Positions 1 to 7,978 of a stretch of 8,885 nucleotides of DNA are shown in pieces. A model generated the notes under the pieces. The model was not told the DNA's origin, made no database searches, and saw nothing but the letters and a program-made list of their open reading frames with translations. The DNA is taken from NCBI GenBank assembly GCA_015490215.1, contig WFYH01000020.1, forward strand, positions 1-8,885, given 5' to 3'. The stretch's first letter is position 1. Each line of letters begins with the position of its first letter. The position numbers were made by a program, and so were the translations under genes. Origin of the DNA: Aquificaceae bacterium. GTDB taxonomy: Bacteria; Aquificota; Aquificia; Aquificales; Aquificaceae.

Positions 1-14
1 CAGGCTCAGGCTGG

Positions 15-1304
<1,290 letters not shown>

Positions 1305-1308
1305 TAAC

Positions 1309-1313
1309 GGAGG
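1309..1313 (+). promoter_or_regulatory. Ribosome binding site deciding the hfq start
   Basis: GGAGG lies 8 bases before the ATG at 1322, an ideal spacing. The upstream in-frame GTG at 1313 overlaps this motif and would have no ribosome binding site of its own. The next in-frame ATG, at 1331, is 17 bases away. The motif therefore selects 1322 as the hfq start. Confidence 0.8.
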
Positions 1314-1321
1314 TGCGCGGA

Positions 1322-1534
1322 ATGTTTCCGATGGAAAGACAAACAAACGTTCAGGATGAGATCCTTGATAACCTCAAGAATAAAGGATCCACCGTAACCG
1401 TTTATCTGACCCGTGGAAACAGGATAACGGGCAAGATATTAAACCACGACAAGTACACGATCCTGTTGGATGTTGACGGTCAGCCCAATTTAATTTACAA
1501 GCATGCGGTAAGCACCATAGTGGAGGGTTCTTAG
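1322..1534 (+). CDS. hfq: RNA chaperone Hfq
   Basis: Hfq is a hexameric Sm-like ring that binds small RNAs and A- or U-rich RNA tails. This copy is 70 residues, a short form with almost no C-terminal tail. The Sm1 segment runs about 22-49 and the diagnostic Sm2 motif YKHAVSTI is at 59-66, holding the proximal-site Tyr-Lys-His. Gln11 aligns with E. coli Gln8, and Tyr45 replaces the uridine-stacking Phe42. The lateral rim patch is weak: E. coli Arg16, Arg17 and Arg19 align with Lys19, Asn20 and Gly22. On the distal face Ile30 and Gln33 align with Asn33 and Thr36. The gene follows serS by 17 bp and precedes hflX by 7 bp; the hfq-hflX pairing is widely conserved in bacteria. The start was chosen by the GGAGG at 1309-1313. 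Confidence 0.93.
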   Translation: MFPMERQTNVQDEILDNLKNKGSTVTVYLTRGNRITGKILNHDKYTILLDVDGQPNLIYKHAVSTIVEGS

Positions 1535-1541
1535 CCCCCGT

Positions 1542-2657
1542 ATGAAGGCTATCCTCGTAGGTATATGGAACAGGGAGGTAAGTAAGGAGGAAGCGAGGGA
1601 GTCCATAAGGGAGCTGGGGGGTCTCGTAAGAGCGCTCGGTGGTAGGAGTATAGGATACGTTCTTCAGAACAGGAGCAGACCCGATCCGAGGTTTTTTATA
1701 GGGGAAGGTAAAGCCCGCCAGCTGGAGGAGGTATCAAGGGGAACCGGAGCGGACACTATAGTCTTTGATGACTTCCTTACCCCATCTCAGGTAAGGAATC
1801 TTGAGCGCCTGACCCAGAGGAGGGTCTTAGATAGAACGGACCTGGTTATTGAGATTTTCTCCCGCAGGGCGAAGAGCAAAGAGGCAAAGCTTCAAGTGGA
1901 GCTTGCAAGACTCACCCACGAGCTTCCCCGCCTTCAGGGTAAGGGCAGACAGATGTCAAGGCTTGGGGGCGGTGTGGGGACGAGAGGTCCCGGTGAGCAG
2001 GAGGCGGAGATAAGGAGGAGGCTCATAAAGAGGCGGATACACCAGATAAAGAAAGAGCTGGAGGAGGTCAAAAAAAGGAGAAGGCACCAAAGAAGAAGGA
2101 GGGAAATGCCCGCCCACGGAGAACGCATCTACAAGGTGGCTATAGTAGGCTACACTAACGCAGGTAAGTCTACCCTTTTAAGAACCCTGACCGGGAGGGA
2201 AACCTTTTCTGCAGACATGCCCTTTGCAACCCTTGACACAACCACCTCCGCAAGGAATCTGCTTCCCGATCTGAAGATCCTCTTTACCGACACGGTGGGC
2301 TTTATAAAGAAGTTACCGCCCGAGCTCATAGAGTCCTTTAAGGCTACCTTGGAAGAGGTCTCGGAAGCGGACCTTATACTCCACGTGGTGGACGTTTCCG
2401 ATGACAGGTGGCTTGACTACATCCAGACGGTAAAGGAGATACTCCAAGAGCTCGGCGCCCAAGACAAACCCGTCATCTACGTTCTCAACAAGGTAGACAG
2501 GATCGTGGACTCTCAAGAGGAGGTTTCACACCTGCCCCACCCCGCCTTTATAGAGGGCAAGGCTATTCTCGTTTCCGCGGAAAAGAGGTGGGGTATAGAG
2601 GATCTGCTTAAGGCTATCGTGGAAGAGGTCAGTAGAAGAGATACAGTCCGAGCATAA
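1542..2657 (+). CDS. hflX: GTPase HflX, ribosome-associated
   Basis: HflX is a translational GTPase of the Obg-HflX superfamily that binds the 50S subunit and, in characterised bacteria, splits stalled ribosomes under heat or antibiotic stress. At 371 residues it is a compact but complete member. Residues about 1-190 form the HflX N-terminal domain, with the conserved GGGVGTRGPGE stretch at 142-152 and a very basic Lys/Arg-rich helix at 158-187. The G domain shows G1 GYTNAGKS (203-210), the switch I threonines in FATLDTTT (228-235), G3 DTVG (250-253), G4 NKVD (316-319) and G5 SAEK (345-348), all intact. ATG at 1542 follows the hfq stop by 7 bp; the nearest GGAGG (1522-1526) is 15 bases upstream, so translational coupling to hfq is likely. 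Its last 29 bases overlap the end of the opposing transporter gene. Confidence 0.96.
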   Translation: MKAILVGIWNREVSKEEARESIRELGGLVRALGGRSIGYVLQNRSRPDPRFFIGEGKARQLEEVSRGTGADTIVFDDFLTPSQVRNLERLTQRRVLDRTDLVIEIFSRRAKSKEAKLQVELARLTHELPRLQGKGRQMSRLGGGVGTRGPGEQEAEIRRRLIKRRIHQIKKELEEVKKRRRHQRRRREMPAHGERIYKVAIVGYTNAGKSTLLRTLTGRETFSADMPFATLDTTTSARNLLPDLKILFTDTVGFIKKLPPELIESFKATLEEVSEADLILHVVDVSDDRWLDYIQTVKEILQELGAQDKPVIYVLNKVDRIVDSQEEVSHLPHPAFIEGKAILVSAEKRWGIEDLLKAIVEEVSRRDTVRA

Positions 2658-4521
2658 CCACAAGTATAAAGATCAAGGTCATACCCCCGCCGGCTTTTAC
2701 GTAGTCTATTGTCCTGTAACCGCCCGGTCTCATGATAAGGGCGTTTACCTGATGGGTGGGTATCACAAAGGTGTTTGAGGCACACACGCCCACCACAAGG
2801 GCACTTAGGCGCGGATCCGCCCCTATTTCCACCGCCATGTCTATGGTTAGAGGAACCAGCAGAACCGTTGCCCCTACGTTTGAAACCACCAAGGTGAAGA
2901 AGGAGGTAAGCAACGCCACGAGCAGATAGAAGAAGAAAGGAGAGATCTCGCCCACTCCCGATATTATGGACTTAGCTATGAACTCCGCCGTCCCGCTTTC
3001 CTGAAAGGCAAAGCCCAAGGGGAGGAGTCCCGCAAGCAGGAAGACGGTCATCCAGTCCACCGATTGGTATGCCTCATCAACACTTAAAACCTTCGTTACT
3101 ATCATTCCCAAGGCGCCCGTAAGCAGGGCGATAGAGAGCTTTACGTTGAAAACCAGTATCAAGGTCAGAGCTACCGCAAACCAGAAAAGGGCGAGTTTAG
3201 CCTTTTCGGGTCTCATTACCTCACCCTTTATCTCCGTTGAGAAGGCGAAAACGTTTCTTCTCTTCAGTTCCGCAAACTTTTCCCACCTTCCGAACATAAG
3301 CAGGGCGTCCCCCGCAGAAAGCTTCATCTCCGAGAAACCCGCATATATGACCTTTCCCCTCTTTACGAGGGCTACCGGGTTCACCTCGTATCTCCTGCGG
3401 AAGTGGACCTCGTTGAGTGTCCTGCCCACAAGCTCGGAGCGGGGCGTTATCATGCCCTCAACCAAACCCGCATTTACCGGGGAAAGGTCCTCGGCGAACT
3501 CCTCAAGGTCATTCTTTAGAACAAGTCCCAACTCTTTAGCAAACCTGTTCACCGTTTTAGGGCACCCTATAACCGCTATATCGTCGCCGGGATTTACCGT
3601 TTCCTCCCTGTGGGGTGCAAAGTTTTTGTGCCTCGTTTCCCTGTGGTAAACCGCCACTATGGTAACCTGATACTTCCTTCTGGCGTCTATCTCTTGGATG
3701 GTTCTTTTAACGAAGCTTTCGGGAACATGAAGCTCGTAAAGACCGCAGATCTTGTCGTAGGTTCTGGAAAGCTCCGGGGGCAGAAACTTATCCTCATCGT
3801 CCTTAACATGAACCTTGGGGAGCACGTATCTGCCGAAGAGAACGAAGTAGAGAATTCCCGCCGTCACTAACATGACTCCGAGCGGAGTCACCGAGAAAAG
3901 ACCAAAGGGCGGTAGGTTGTAAAGGGCTAAAAGGTCGTTAAGGAGTATAAGGGGGCTTGAACCCACCAGCGTCATGGTCCCACCGAGGATGGCGCAAAAG
4001 CCCATAGGCATGAGGAGCTGAGAAACGGGTATCCTCAAACGTTTTGATATCCTTACCACCGCAGGCAGGAAGAGAGCCGCGGCTCCTATGTTCTGCATAA
4101 AGCTTGATATGAAAGCTACAGTCCCGGAAATCAACGCTATTATGCGGGTTTTAGATTTTCCGGCGAGCTTTACTATGTATCCCGCAAGGATGTTCATAAC
4201 CCCCGTTTTGTCAAGACCCGCCCCTATGATGATCACCGCTATTATGGAGACGACTGCGTTGCTACTCAGACCGCTCACCGCCTTTTGGGGATCCACAAGA
4301 CCTATGAGGGGCAGAAGAACCATCATGAGTATTCCGACCACGTCAACCCTTACAAGTTCGGAAACGAAGAGGAATATGGCGAGAGCCAACACTTCAAGGG
4401 TAAGAACCTTGTCCTTGTCAAGACCCGTCACGGAGGCTACAAGCTGTTCCTCCGCAAAGAAGGTTACACCTATGAGGGAGGAAAGGATGCCCAGTATCCC
4501 GTATTTAACTGCTACTATCAC
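2629..4521 (-). CDS. SLC13/DASS-type permease with two RCK_C (TrkA-C) domains
   Basis: This is an inner-membrane secondary transporter of the divalent anion/ion transporter superfamily, 630 residues. Hydrophobic segments fill 7-23, 41-75, 87-104, about 126-156, 165-200 and 208-230. A soluble insert at about 240-435 holds two RCK_C-like domains (about 254-337 and 345-430). Further membrane segments run from 441 to 630. The two halves carry matching inverted-repeat signatures: MQNIGAAALFLP (142-153) with SNVGATVLLVP (547-557), and GGTMTLVGSSPLILLND (180-196) with SNTFVIPTHQVNALI (582-596). Proteins of this layout are usually annotated as SLC13 or sodium/sulfate symporters; the substrate cannot be read from the sequence. 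Translation starts at GTG, overlapping the regulator's stop codon. The nearest internal Met is at residue 66, inside the membrane domain, so the GTG is preferred. The 3' end overlaps hflX by 29 bp. Confidence 0.88.
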   Translation of the reverse strand: MIVAVKYGILGILSSLIGVTFFAEEQLVASVTGLDKDKVLTLEVLALAIFLFVSELVRVDVVGILMMVLLPLIGLVDPQKAVSGLSSNAVVSIIAVIIIGAGLDKTGVMNILAGYIVKLAGKSKTRIIALISGTVAFISSFMQNIGAAALFLPAVVRISKRLRIPVSQLLMPMGFCAILGGTMTLVGSSPLILLNDLLALYNLPPFGLFSVTPLGVMLVTAGILYFVLFGRYVLPKVHVKDDEDKFLPPELSRTYDKICGLYELHVPESFVKRTIQEIDARRKYQVTIVAVYHRETRHKNFAPHREETVNPGDDIAVIGCPKTVNRFAKELGLVLKNDLEEFAEDLSPVNAGLVEGMITPRSELVGRTLNEVHFRRRYEVNPVALVKRGKVIYAGFSEMKLSAGDALLMFGRWEKFAELKRRNVFAFSTEIKGEVMRPEKAKLALFWFAVALTLILVFNVKLSIALLTGALGMIVTKVLSVDEAYQSVDWMTVFLLAGLLPLGFAFQESGTAEFIAKSIISGVGEISPFFFYLLVALLTSFFTLVVSNVGATVLLVPLTIDMAVEIGADPRLSALVVGVCASNTFVIPTHQVNALIMRPGGYRTIDYVKAGGGMTLIFILVVMLGLYLFY

Positions 4522-4537
4522 GGATCTATTTCCTCCT
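4518..4537 (-). promoter_or_regulatory. Coupled stop/start (GTGA) with ribosome binding site between regulator and transporter
   Basis: On the minus strand the transporter GTG (4521-4519) overlaps the regulator TGA (4520-4518). AGGAGG, at plus positions 4532-4537, lies 10 bases before the GTG inside the regulator's last codons. This indicates one bicistronic mRNA and translational coupling. Confidence 0.8.
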
Positions 4538-5204
4538 GAGCCTCGGGAGAGATGAGCCAGAAGTTGCCCCTATCTTCTATGACACCTTTAAAGACTAGAG
4601 CCTTCAGAGCTTTCGTTACCGCCTCCCTTGAAGAGCCTATACGTGAGGCAAGCTCCCTGTGGGTCATCTTTCTTACCTTGAACTTGTCCCCTTCTTTGGA
4701 GTTCCTTTCACGGGCAAGGTCAATAAGGTATTTTACGATCCTGCCCTCTACGCTTCTGAAGGCTAAAGCCTCAACCATGTCGTCGGTCCTTCTGAGCCTT
4801 TCAACCAGCGCCTTGATCACGTTAAAAGCGATATCGGGATTTTCCTTGATGATCTTTAAAAAGGCTTGCCTGCTGAGGGAGGCGAGCTTGGTGTCCTCCT
4901 CGGCTATAACGGTCGCCGAGCGGGGAAGCTGATCTATTATCCCCATCTCCCCTATAAGCTCTCCCGGTCCGAGTTCCGCAAGCACCAGTTCGTTGCCCTG
5001 ATCGTCAAAGAGGGAGGCCTTTACCTTTCCCTTAAGAATTATGAACATCTCGTTGCTTTGGTCCTTTTCGTAAAAGAGAACCTCCCCTGCCCTCAGATCT
5101 ACCGTTTCAAACATAAGGGAGATCTTCCTCAGCTCCCTTTCGGGAAGGTTTTTAAAGAGGACGCTGTTTTTCAGAAAATCCAATAACCTTTGCCTTTCCC
5201 CCAT
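4518..5204 (-). CDS. Crp/Fnr-family transcription regulator
   Basis: This is a cytoplasmic DNA-binding regulator of 228 residues, the usual Crp/Fnr size. A cyclic-nucleotide-binding-like beta barrel covers about 15-118, and its phosphate-binding cassette GELIGEMGIIDQLPRSATV (81-99) keeps the Glu (86), Arg (95) and Ser (96) used by CRP for cAMP. Many family members keep these without binding cAMP, so the ligand is open. A dimerisation helix at about 125-150 leads to a winged helix-turn-helix; MTHRELASRIGSSREAVTKAL (180-200) contains the recognition helix with Arg193 and Glu194, and Lys198 where CRP has Arg. There is no cysteine, which argues against an Fnr-type Fe-S sensor. It is coupled by a 4-bp overlap to the transporter downstream and likely controls it, itself, or the divergent gspD. 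ATG at 5204 was chosen over an in-frame TTG at 5210; neither has a ribosome binding site. Confidence 0.9.
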   Translation of the reverse strand: MGERQRLLDFLKNSVLFKNLPERELRKISLMFETVDLRAGEVLFYEKDQSNEMFIILKGKVKASLFDDQGNELVLAELGPGELIGEMGIIDQLPRSATVIAEEDTKLASLSRQAFLKIIKENPDIAFNVIKALVERLRRTDDMVEALAFRSVEGRIVKYLIDLARERNSKEGDKFKVRKMTHRELASRIGSSREAVTKALKALVFKGVIEDRGNFWLISPEAQEEIDP

Positions 5205-5215
5205 CCGCAAAACAT

Positions 5216-5245
5216 AGCTTAGCTCTTTACACCTGAAAAAGTCAA
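5216..5245 (-). promoter_or_regulatory. Predicted promoter of the crp-like gene
   Basis: On the minus strand TTGACT (plus positions 5240-5245) and TAAGCT (5216-5221) are spaced 18 bases apart, a plausible sigma-70 type -35/-10 pair. The predicted transcription start, around 5209, is about 5 bases before the ATG at 5204, so the mRNA would be near-leaderless. The -10 matches the consensus only in its most conserved positions (T, A and final T), so this is tentative. A second TTGACT lies 23 bases further upstream (5263-5268). Confidence 0.45.
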
Positions 5246-5255
5246 CAAGTGTTTA
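5226..5255. promoter_or_regulatory. Imperfect palindrome, possible operator in the divergent intergenic region
   Basis: TTTACACCT (5226-5234) and AAGTGTTTA (5247-5255) are inverted arms matching at 6 of 9 positions, including an ACAC/GTGT core. The dyad spans the -35 of the crp-like gene and is centred about 63 bases before the predicted gspD start. The spacing is longer than a classic Crp or Fnr half-site arrangement, so it is only a candidate site for autoregulation. Confidence 0.25.
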
Positions 5256-5290
5256 GATTTGGAGTCAAAACCCTTCCGAAAACACACCGC

Positions 5291-5296
5291 TATAAT
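5291..5296 (+). promoter_or_regulatory. -10 box of gspD, implying a leaderless transcript
   Basis: A perfect TATAAT ends 8 bases before the gspD ATG at 5305, so transcription should begin within 1-3 bases of the start codon. No Shine-Dalgarno sequence precedes the ATG. No good -35 hexamer lies at 16-18 bases upstream, so the promoter may need an activator, possibly the divergent Crp-like protein. Confidence 0.6.
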
Positions 5297-5304
5297 TAAA
5301 GTGC

Positions 5305-7344
5305 ATGCGTAGGGTTTTCATCCTTTTTGTGATAGCGTTCTTTTTTTCCTTCTCCTTCGCGCAGGAGGACTGGGGCAAGCTTGTAAAGGAGGCAAAGGAA
5401 AAGGGGGAGGTGGTTCTGAACTTTCAGGATGTTTCTATAAAGGATCTTGCCCTCTTTATGGGGGAGCTTGTGGGCAAGACGATAGTGGTTGACCCCGCGG
5501 TAAGGGGAAAGCTTACCCTCGTGTTTACAGATCCCCTGCCTGTTAAAAAGGCTTGGGACCTTTTTACCTACGCCCTGTTTATGCAGGGCTTCGGGGTGGT
5601 TGAAGATGAAAATACCGCCAAGATAATGCCGGTAAACGAGGCGGTCACCGCCGCTCAGTTGAAAAAGAAACCCGCGGAGGGGGAACTTACGATCCTGATT
5701 TACAACCTAAAGCACACGGAGGCACAACCTGCCCTCAACTCCGTTAGACCTTTCCTCTCACCCTTCGCCCGTGTGGCAGTTCATATACCTTCCAACTCGG
5801 TCATAATAGCGGACATAGGGAAGAACATAGAAAAGGCTAAGGAGATCCTCAGAACCATAGACTCCCCTCAAGCCCGCGGGGAGGTCAGGGTTTACAGGCT
5901 CAGGTATATATCCGCCCGCGATGCGGTCAGGCTTATAACCCCTCTAAACAGCGCCTTTCTGAAGCGCTTCGGAACCAACGTTATAGTTGCATCAAGCGAT
6001 GAGGCAAACAGCCTCGTCGTCTTCGCGCCCGAAGGCGCCCACGAGGTTATAGAGGATGTCCTATCGGAGATTGACTCCGAAGAGGTGTCAGCCGAGCAGA
6101 GGGCTTTCTACATAATCCCTCTCAGGTTCATATCCGCAGAGGAGATAGCTCAAACCCTCCAGAGCCTTCTCGGAGGCACGGGGCGTATCCCTACCTTAAG
6201 ACGGACTCAACCGCCCAGACCCGCCGTAGCACCTCAGACAAAAGGTGGAAAAACCAAAGGAACGGGGAGAAGGCAAGCTCAAACTCAAACCCAGAGGCAG
6301 CAACCTCAGCCCCTACCCATTATAACCACCAAGGAGGGTATGAAGATAGGCTTTGACAGGGGAACCAACTCCCTGATCGTTTACGCCACGAGGTCGGAAT
6401 ACGAGAACCTGAAAAGCCTGATATCCCGCCTTGATGTGAGAAGAAAGCAGGTCTTAATAGCTGCAACCATAGTTGAAGCTTCAACCAAGAGTTTGCTTGA
6501 CATAGGGGTAAGGTGGCAGGTGTTAGGGAAAAGGGGCGGAGCCACCTTCAGGGGAAGTTCTCTTACCGACATCTACAGCTCCTTCCTTTCGGGGAGCTTT
6601 CTGATGGGCGTTTTTTCCGATGTGGGAAAGACCATCTCTGTGGGCGGAACCGAGTTCTTCTTCCCCGATCTGGTCCTCCTCTTTTCCCTGCTGGAGACGG
6701 GTTCGGGCTTTAACATAATTTCCAATCCGAAGGTCCTTACTCTTGACAACCAGACCGCCGTCATAAAGGTGGGTCAGGTTATCCCCTACGCTCAAGGGGT
6801 CAAGTTTGACATAAACGGACAGCCTATAATCACCTACGACTACAAAGAGGTGGGGCTTTCCCTTGACGTTACGCCGAGGGTTTCGGGCAACAATCTGCGC
6901 CTGACCGTAAACCTCAACCTTGAGGAGATAATAGACTTTGTAACAAACCAGATAGGAACCACCAGCTACACGGTTCCCGTCACCTCCAACAGGGAGATAA
7001 CCTCGGACGTGGTCATAGAAAACGGTCAAACGGTCATACTCGGCGGGCTTGTGAGCACCAAAACCCTGAAGGCTATGGAGGGGGTGCCCGGTCTTTGGAA
7101 GATCCCCCTCGTGGGCAGGCTCTTCAGAAGGGACTCGGAGCAAAGGGACAAGACAACCCTCTTTATCTTCATAACCCCCTACGTGATCTCCTCTCCCGAG
7201 GAGCTTACCCGCATAACCGAAGAGCACAGGAAGATATCCGAGGAGATAAAGAAGAAGTTAGAAGAGATCAGGAAAAAGAAGAAGAAAAAGACGGTAGAGG
7301 AAACATTGGAAGACGATGAAGAGGATTTTGACGCACTTTTCTAA
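5305..7344 (+). CDS. gspD: Type II secretion secretin GspD
   Basis: GspD subunits form the outer-membrane channel of the type II secretion system. The 679-residue precursor begins with a signal peptide (MRR, then a hydrophobic stretch 4-18, likely cleaved after Ala19). Domains follow in GspD order: N0 (about 34-112), N1 (127-187), N2 (192-258), N3 (265-378) and the secretin barrel (381-626) with its conserved late segment VPGLWKIPLVGRLF (594-607) and FIFITPYVI (620-628). N3 contains an insert at 291-338 rich in Gln, Pro, Thr and Lys. There is no AMIN domain, which argues against PilQ. The C-terminus lacks a recognisable pilotin-binding S domain and ends in a charged Lys/Glu then acidic tail (635-679). 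The mature N-terminus has no lipobox cysteine. The 3' end overlaps the GspN-like gene by 29 bp. Confidence 0.93.
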   Translation: MRRVFILFVIAFFFSFSFAQEDWGKLVKEAKEKGEVVLNFQDVSIKDLALFMGELVGKTIVVDPAVRGKLTLVFTDPLPVKKAWDLFTYALFMQGFGVVEDENTAKIMPVNEAVTAAQLKKKPAEGELTILIYNLKHTEAQPALNSVRPFLSPFARVAVHIPSNSVIIADIGKNIEKAKEILRTIDSPQARGEVRVYRLRYISARDAVRLITPLNSAFLKRFGTNVIVASSDEANSLVVFAPEGAHEVIEDVLSEIDSEEVSAEQRAFYIIPLRFISAEEIAQTLQSLLGGTGRIPTLRRTQPPRPAVAPQTKGGKTKGTGRRQAQTQTQRQQPQPLPIITTKEGMKIGFDRGTNSLIVYATRSEYENLKSLISRLDVRRKQVLIAATIVEASTKSLLDIGVRWQVLGKRGGATFRGSSLTDIYSSFLSGSFLMGVFSDVGKTISVGGTEFFFPDLVLLFSLLETGSGFNIISNPKVLTLDNQTAVIKVGQVIPYAQGVKFDINGQPIITYDYKEVGLSLDVTPRVSGNNLRLTVNLNLEEIIDFVTNQIGTTSYTVPVTSNREITSDVVIENGQTVILGGLVSTKTLKAMEGVPGLWKIPLVGRLFRRDSEQRDKTTLFIFITPYVISSPEELTRITEEHRKISEEIKKKLEEIRKKKKKKTVEETLEDDEEDFDALF

Positions 7345-7978
7345 GATCTTTTCCCTCCTGTTTCTGTTTCTGCTCCTGTGCGGGGTGGCGCTCCTTTGGA
7401 CGGTGCCCAAGGCGGTTCTCCTTGATCTGGCGCTTGCAAAGGCAAACATTTTCCTTCTTCCGAGGGAGGTAAAAGAAGGTCCCTTATGGGTTAGATTTTC
7501 CGATGCAAGGGTCTTCTTCAGGGGTAAGGAGGTGTCTCAAGTAAAGACTCTCAGCCTTGATATGTCGCTTCAGGGTCTAAAGCTTAAAGCACTTTGCTCG
7601 GGGAGCCTGCAGGCTCTGGTCAAGATCTCCGGGGGTGTGGAAGCTGCCCTCTCAAACTTTGACTGCTTGAAGGATGTGAGCAGCATCGGAGGTAGCATAA
7701 GGCTTAAGGAAGATAAGCTCTTCGGAAAGATTTACATCCGAGGGATCAAGGTTCAAGGTGTGGAGATTGAAAGTTTGAGTTTAGACTTCAAGGGAGAGCG
7801 CTTCAGGGGAACGATCCGAGCAATGGGTATGGTCTTTGAAGGCGGAGGGACCTTTAAGCTCAACAAGGCTAACTTAGAAAAGTCTTCCGTAAGCGCCCAG
7901 TTTTCGGGAAAGCTGGGCAGGATAGTCCTTTCAGGAAGTCTATCTAACCCCTCGGTCAGGTTCGTCAGCGGGCAATAG
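7316..7978 (+). CDS. GspN/AsmA-like membrane-anchored protein, probable type II secretion component
   Basis: The protein has 220 residues, with a basic start (MKRILTHFSK) and one N-terminal hydrophobic segment at about 11-30. It is therefore an inner-membrane anchored or exported protein whose bulk is periplasmic. The rest is rich in alternating beta-strand patterns and glycine-bounded turns, for example about 75-95, 122-160 and 165-210, as in the GspN family, which is related to AsmA/TamB-type repeats. Its place directly after gspD, with a 29-bp overlap in a different frame, supports a role in type II secretion; GspN is an accessory component present in only some systems. The call rests on context and general fold; I see no short diagnostic motif. 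GGAAG at 7308-7312 is close to the ATG (3 bases), so coupling to gspD translation is likely. The 3' end overlaps the opposing gene by 39 bp. Confidence 0.6.
   Translation: MKRILTHFSKIFSLLFLFLLLCGVALLWTVPKAVLLDLALAKANIFLLPREVKEGPLWVRFSDARVFFRGKEVSQVKTLSLDMSLQGLKLKALCSGSLQALVKISGGVEAALSNFDCLKDVSSIGGSIRLKEDKLFGKIYIRGIKVQGVEIESLSLDFKGERFRGTIRAMGMVFEGGGTFKLNKANLEKSSVSAQFSGKLGRIVLSGSLSNPSVRFVSGQ

Noticed and set aside
1313..1321. GTG start giving a longer Hfq
   Set aside because: The GTG overlaps the GGAGG ribosome binding site that is ideally placed for the ATG at 1322.
2685..2700. GCCGGC followed by TTTT as a terminator at the hflX end
   Set aside because: The palindrome is 6 bp with no loop and lies inside transporter coding sequence.
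4088..4555. Plus-strand open frames opposite the transporter and regulator (also 3146-3649 and 4552-4932)
   Set aside because: They are shadows of well-supported minus-strand genes, with no family resemblance.
5205..5210. TTG start giving a Crp-like protein two residues longer
   Set aside because: An ATG lies two codons further in and the extra residues add nothing to the domain; the TTG has no ribosome binding site.
6523..7227. Long open frame on the minus strand inside gspD (234 codons)
   Set aside because: It is antisense to the secretin domain, with no recognisable motif; it is a by-product of codon bias.
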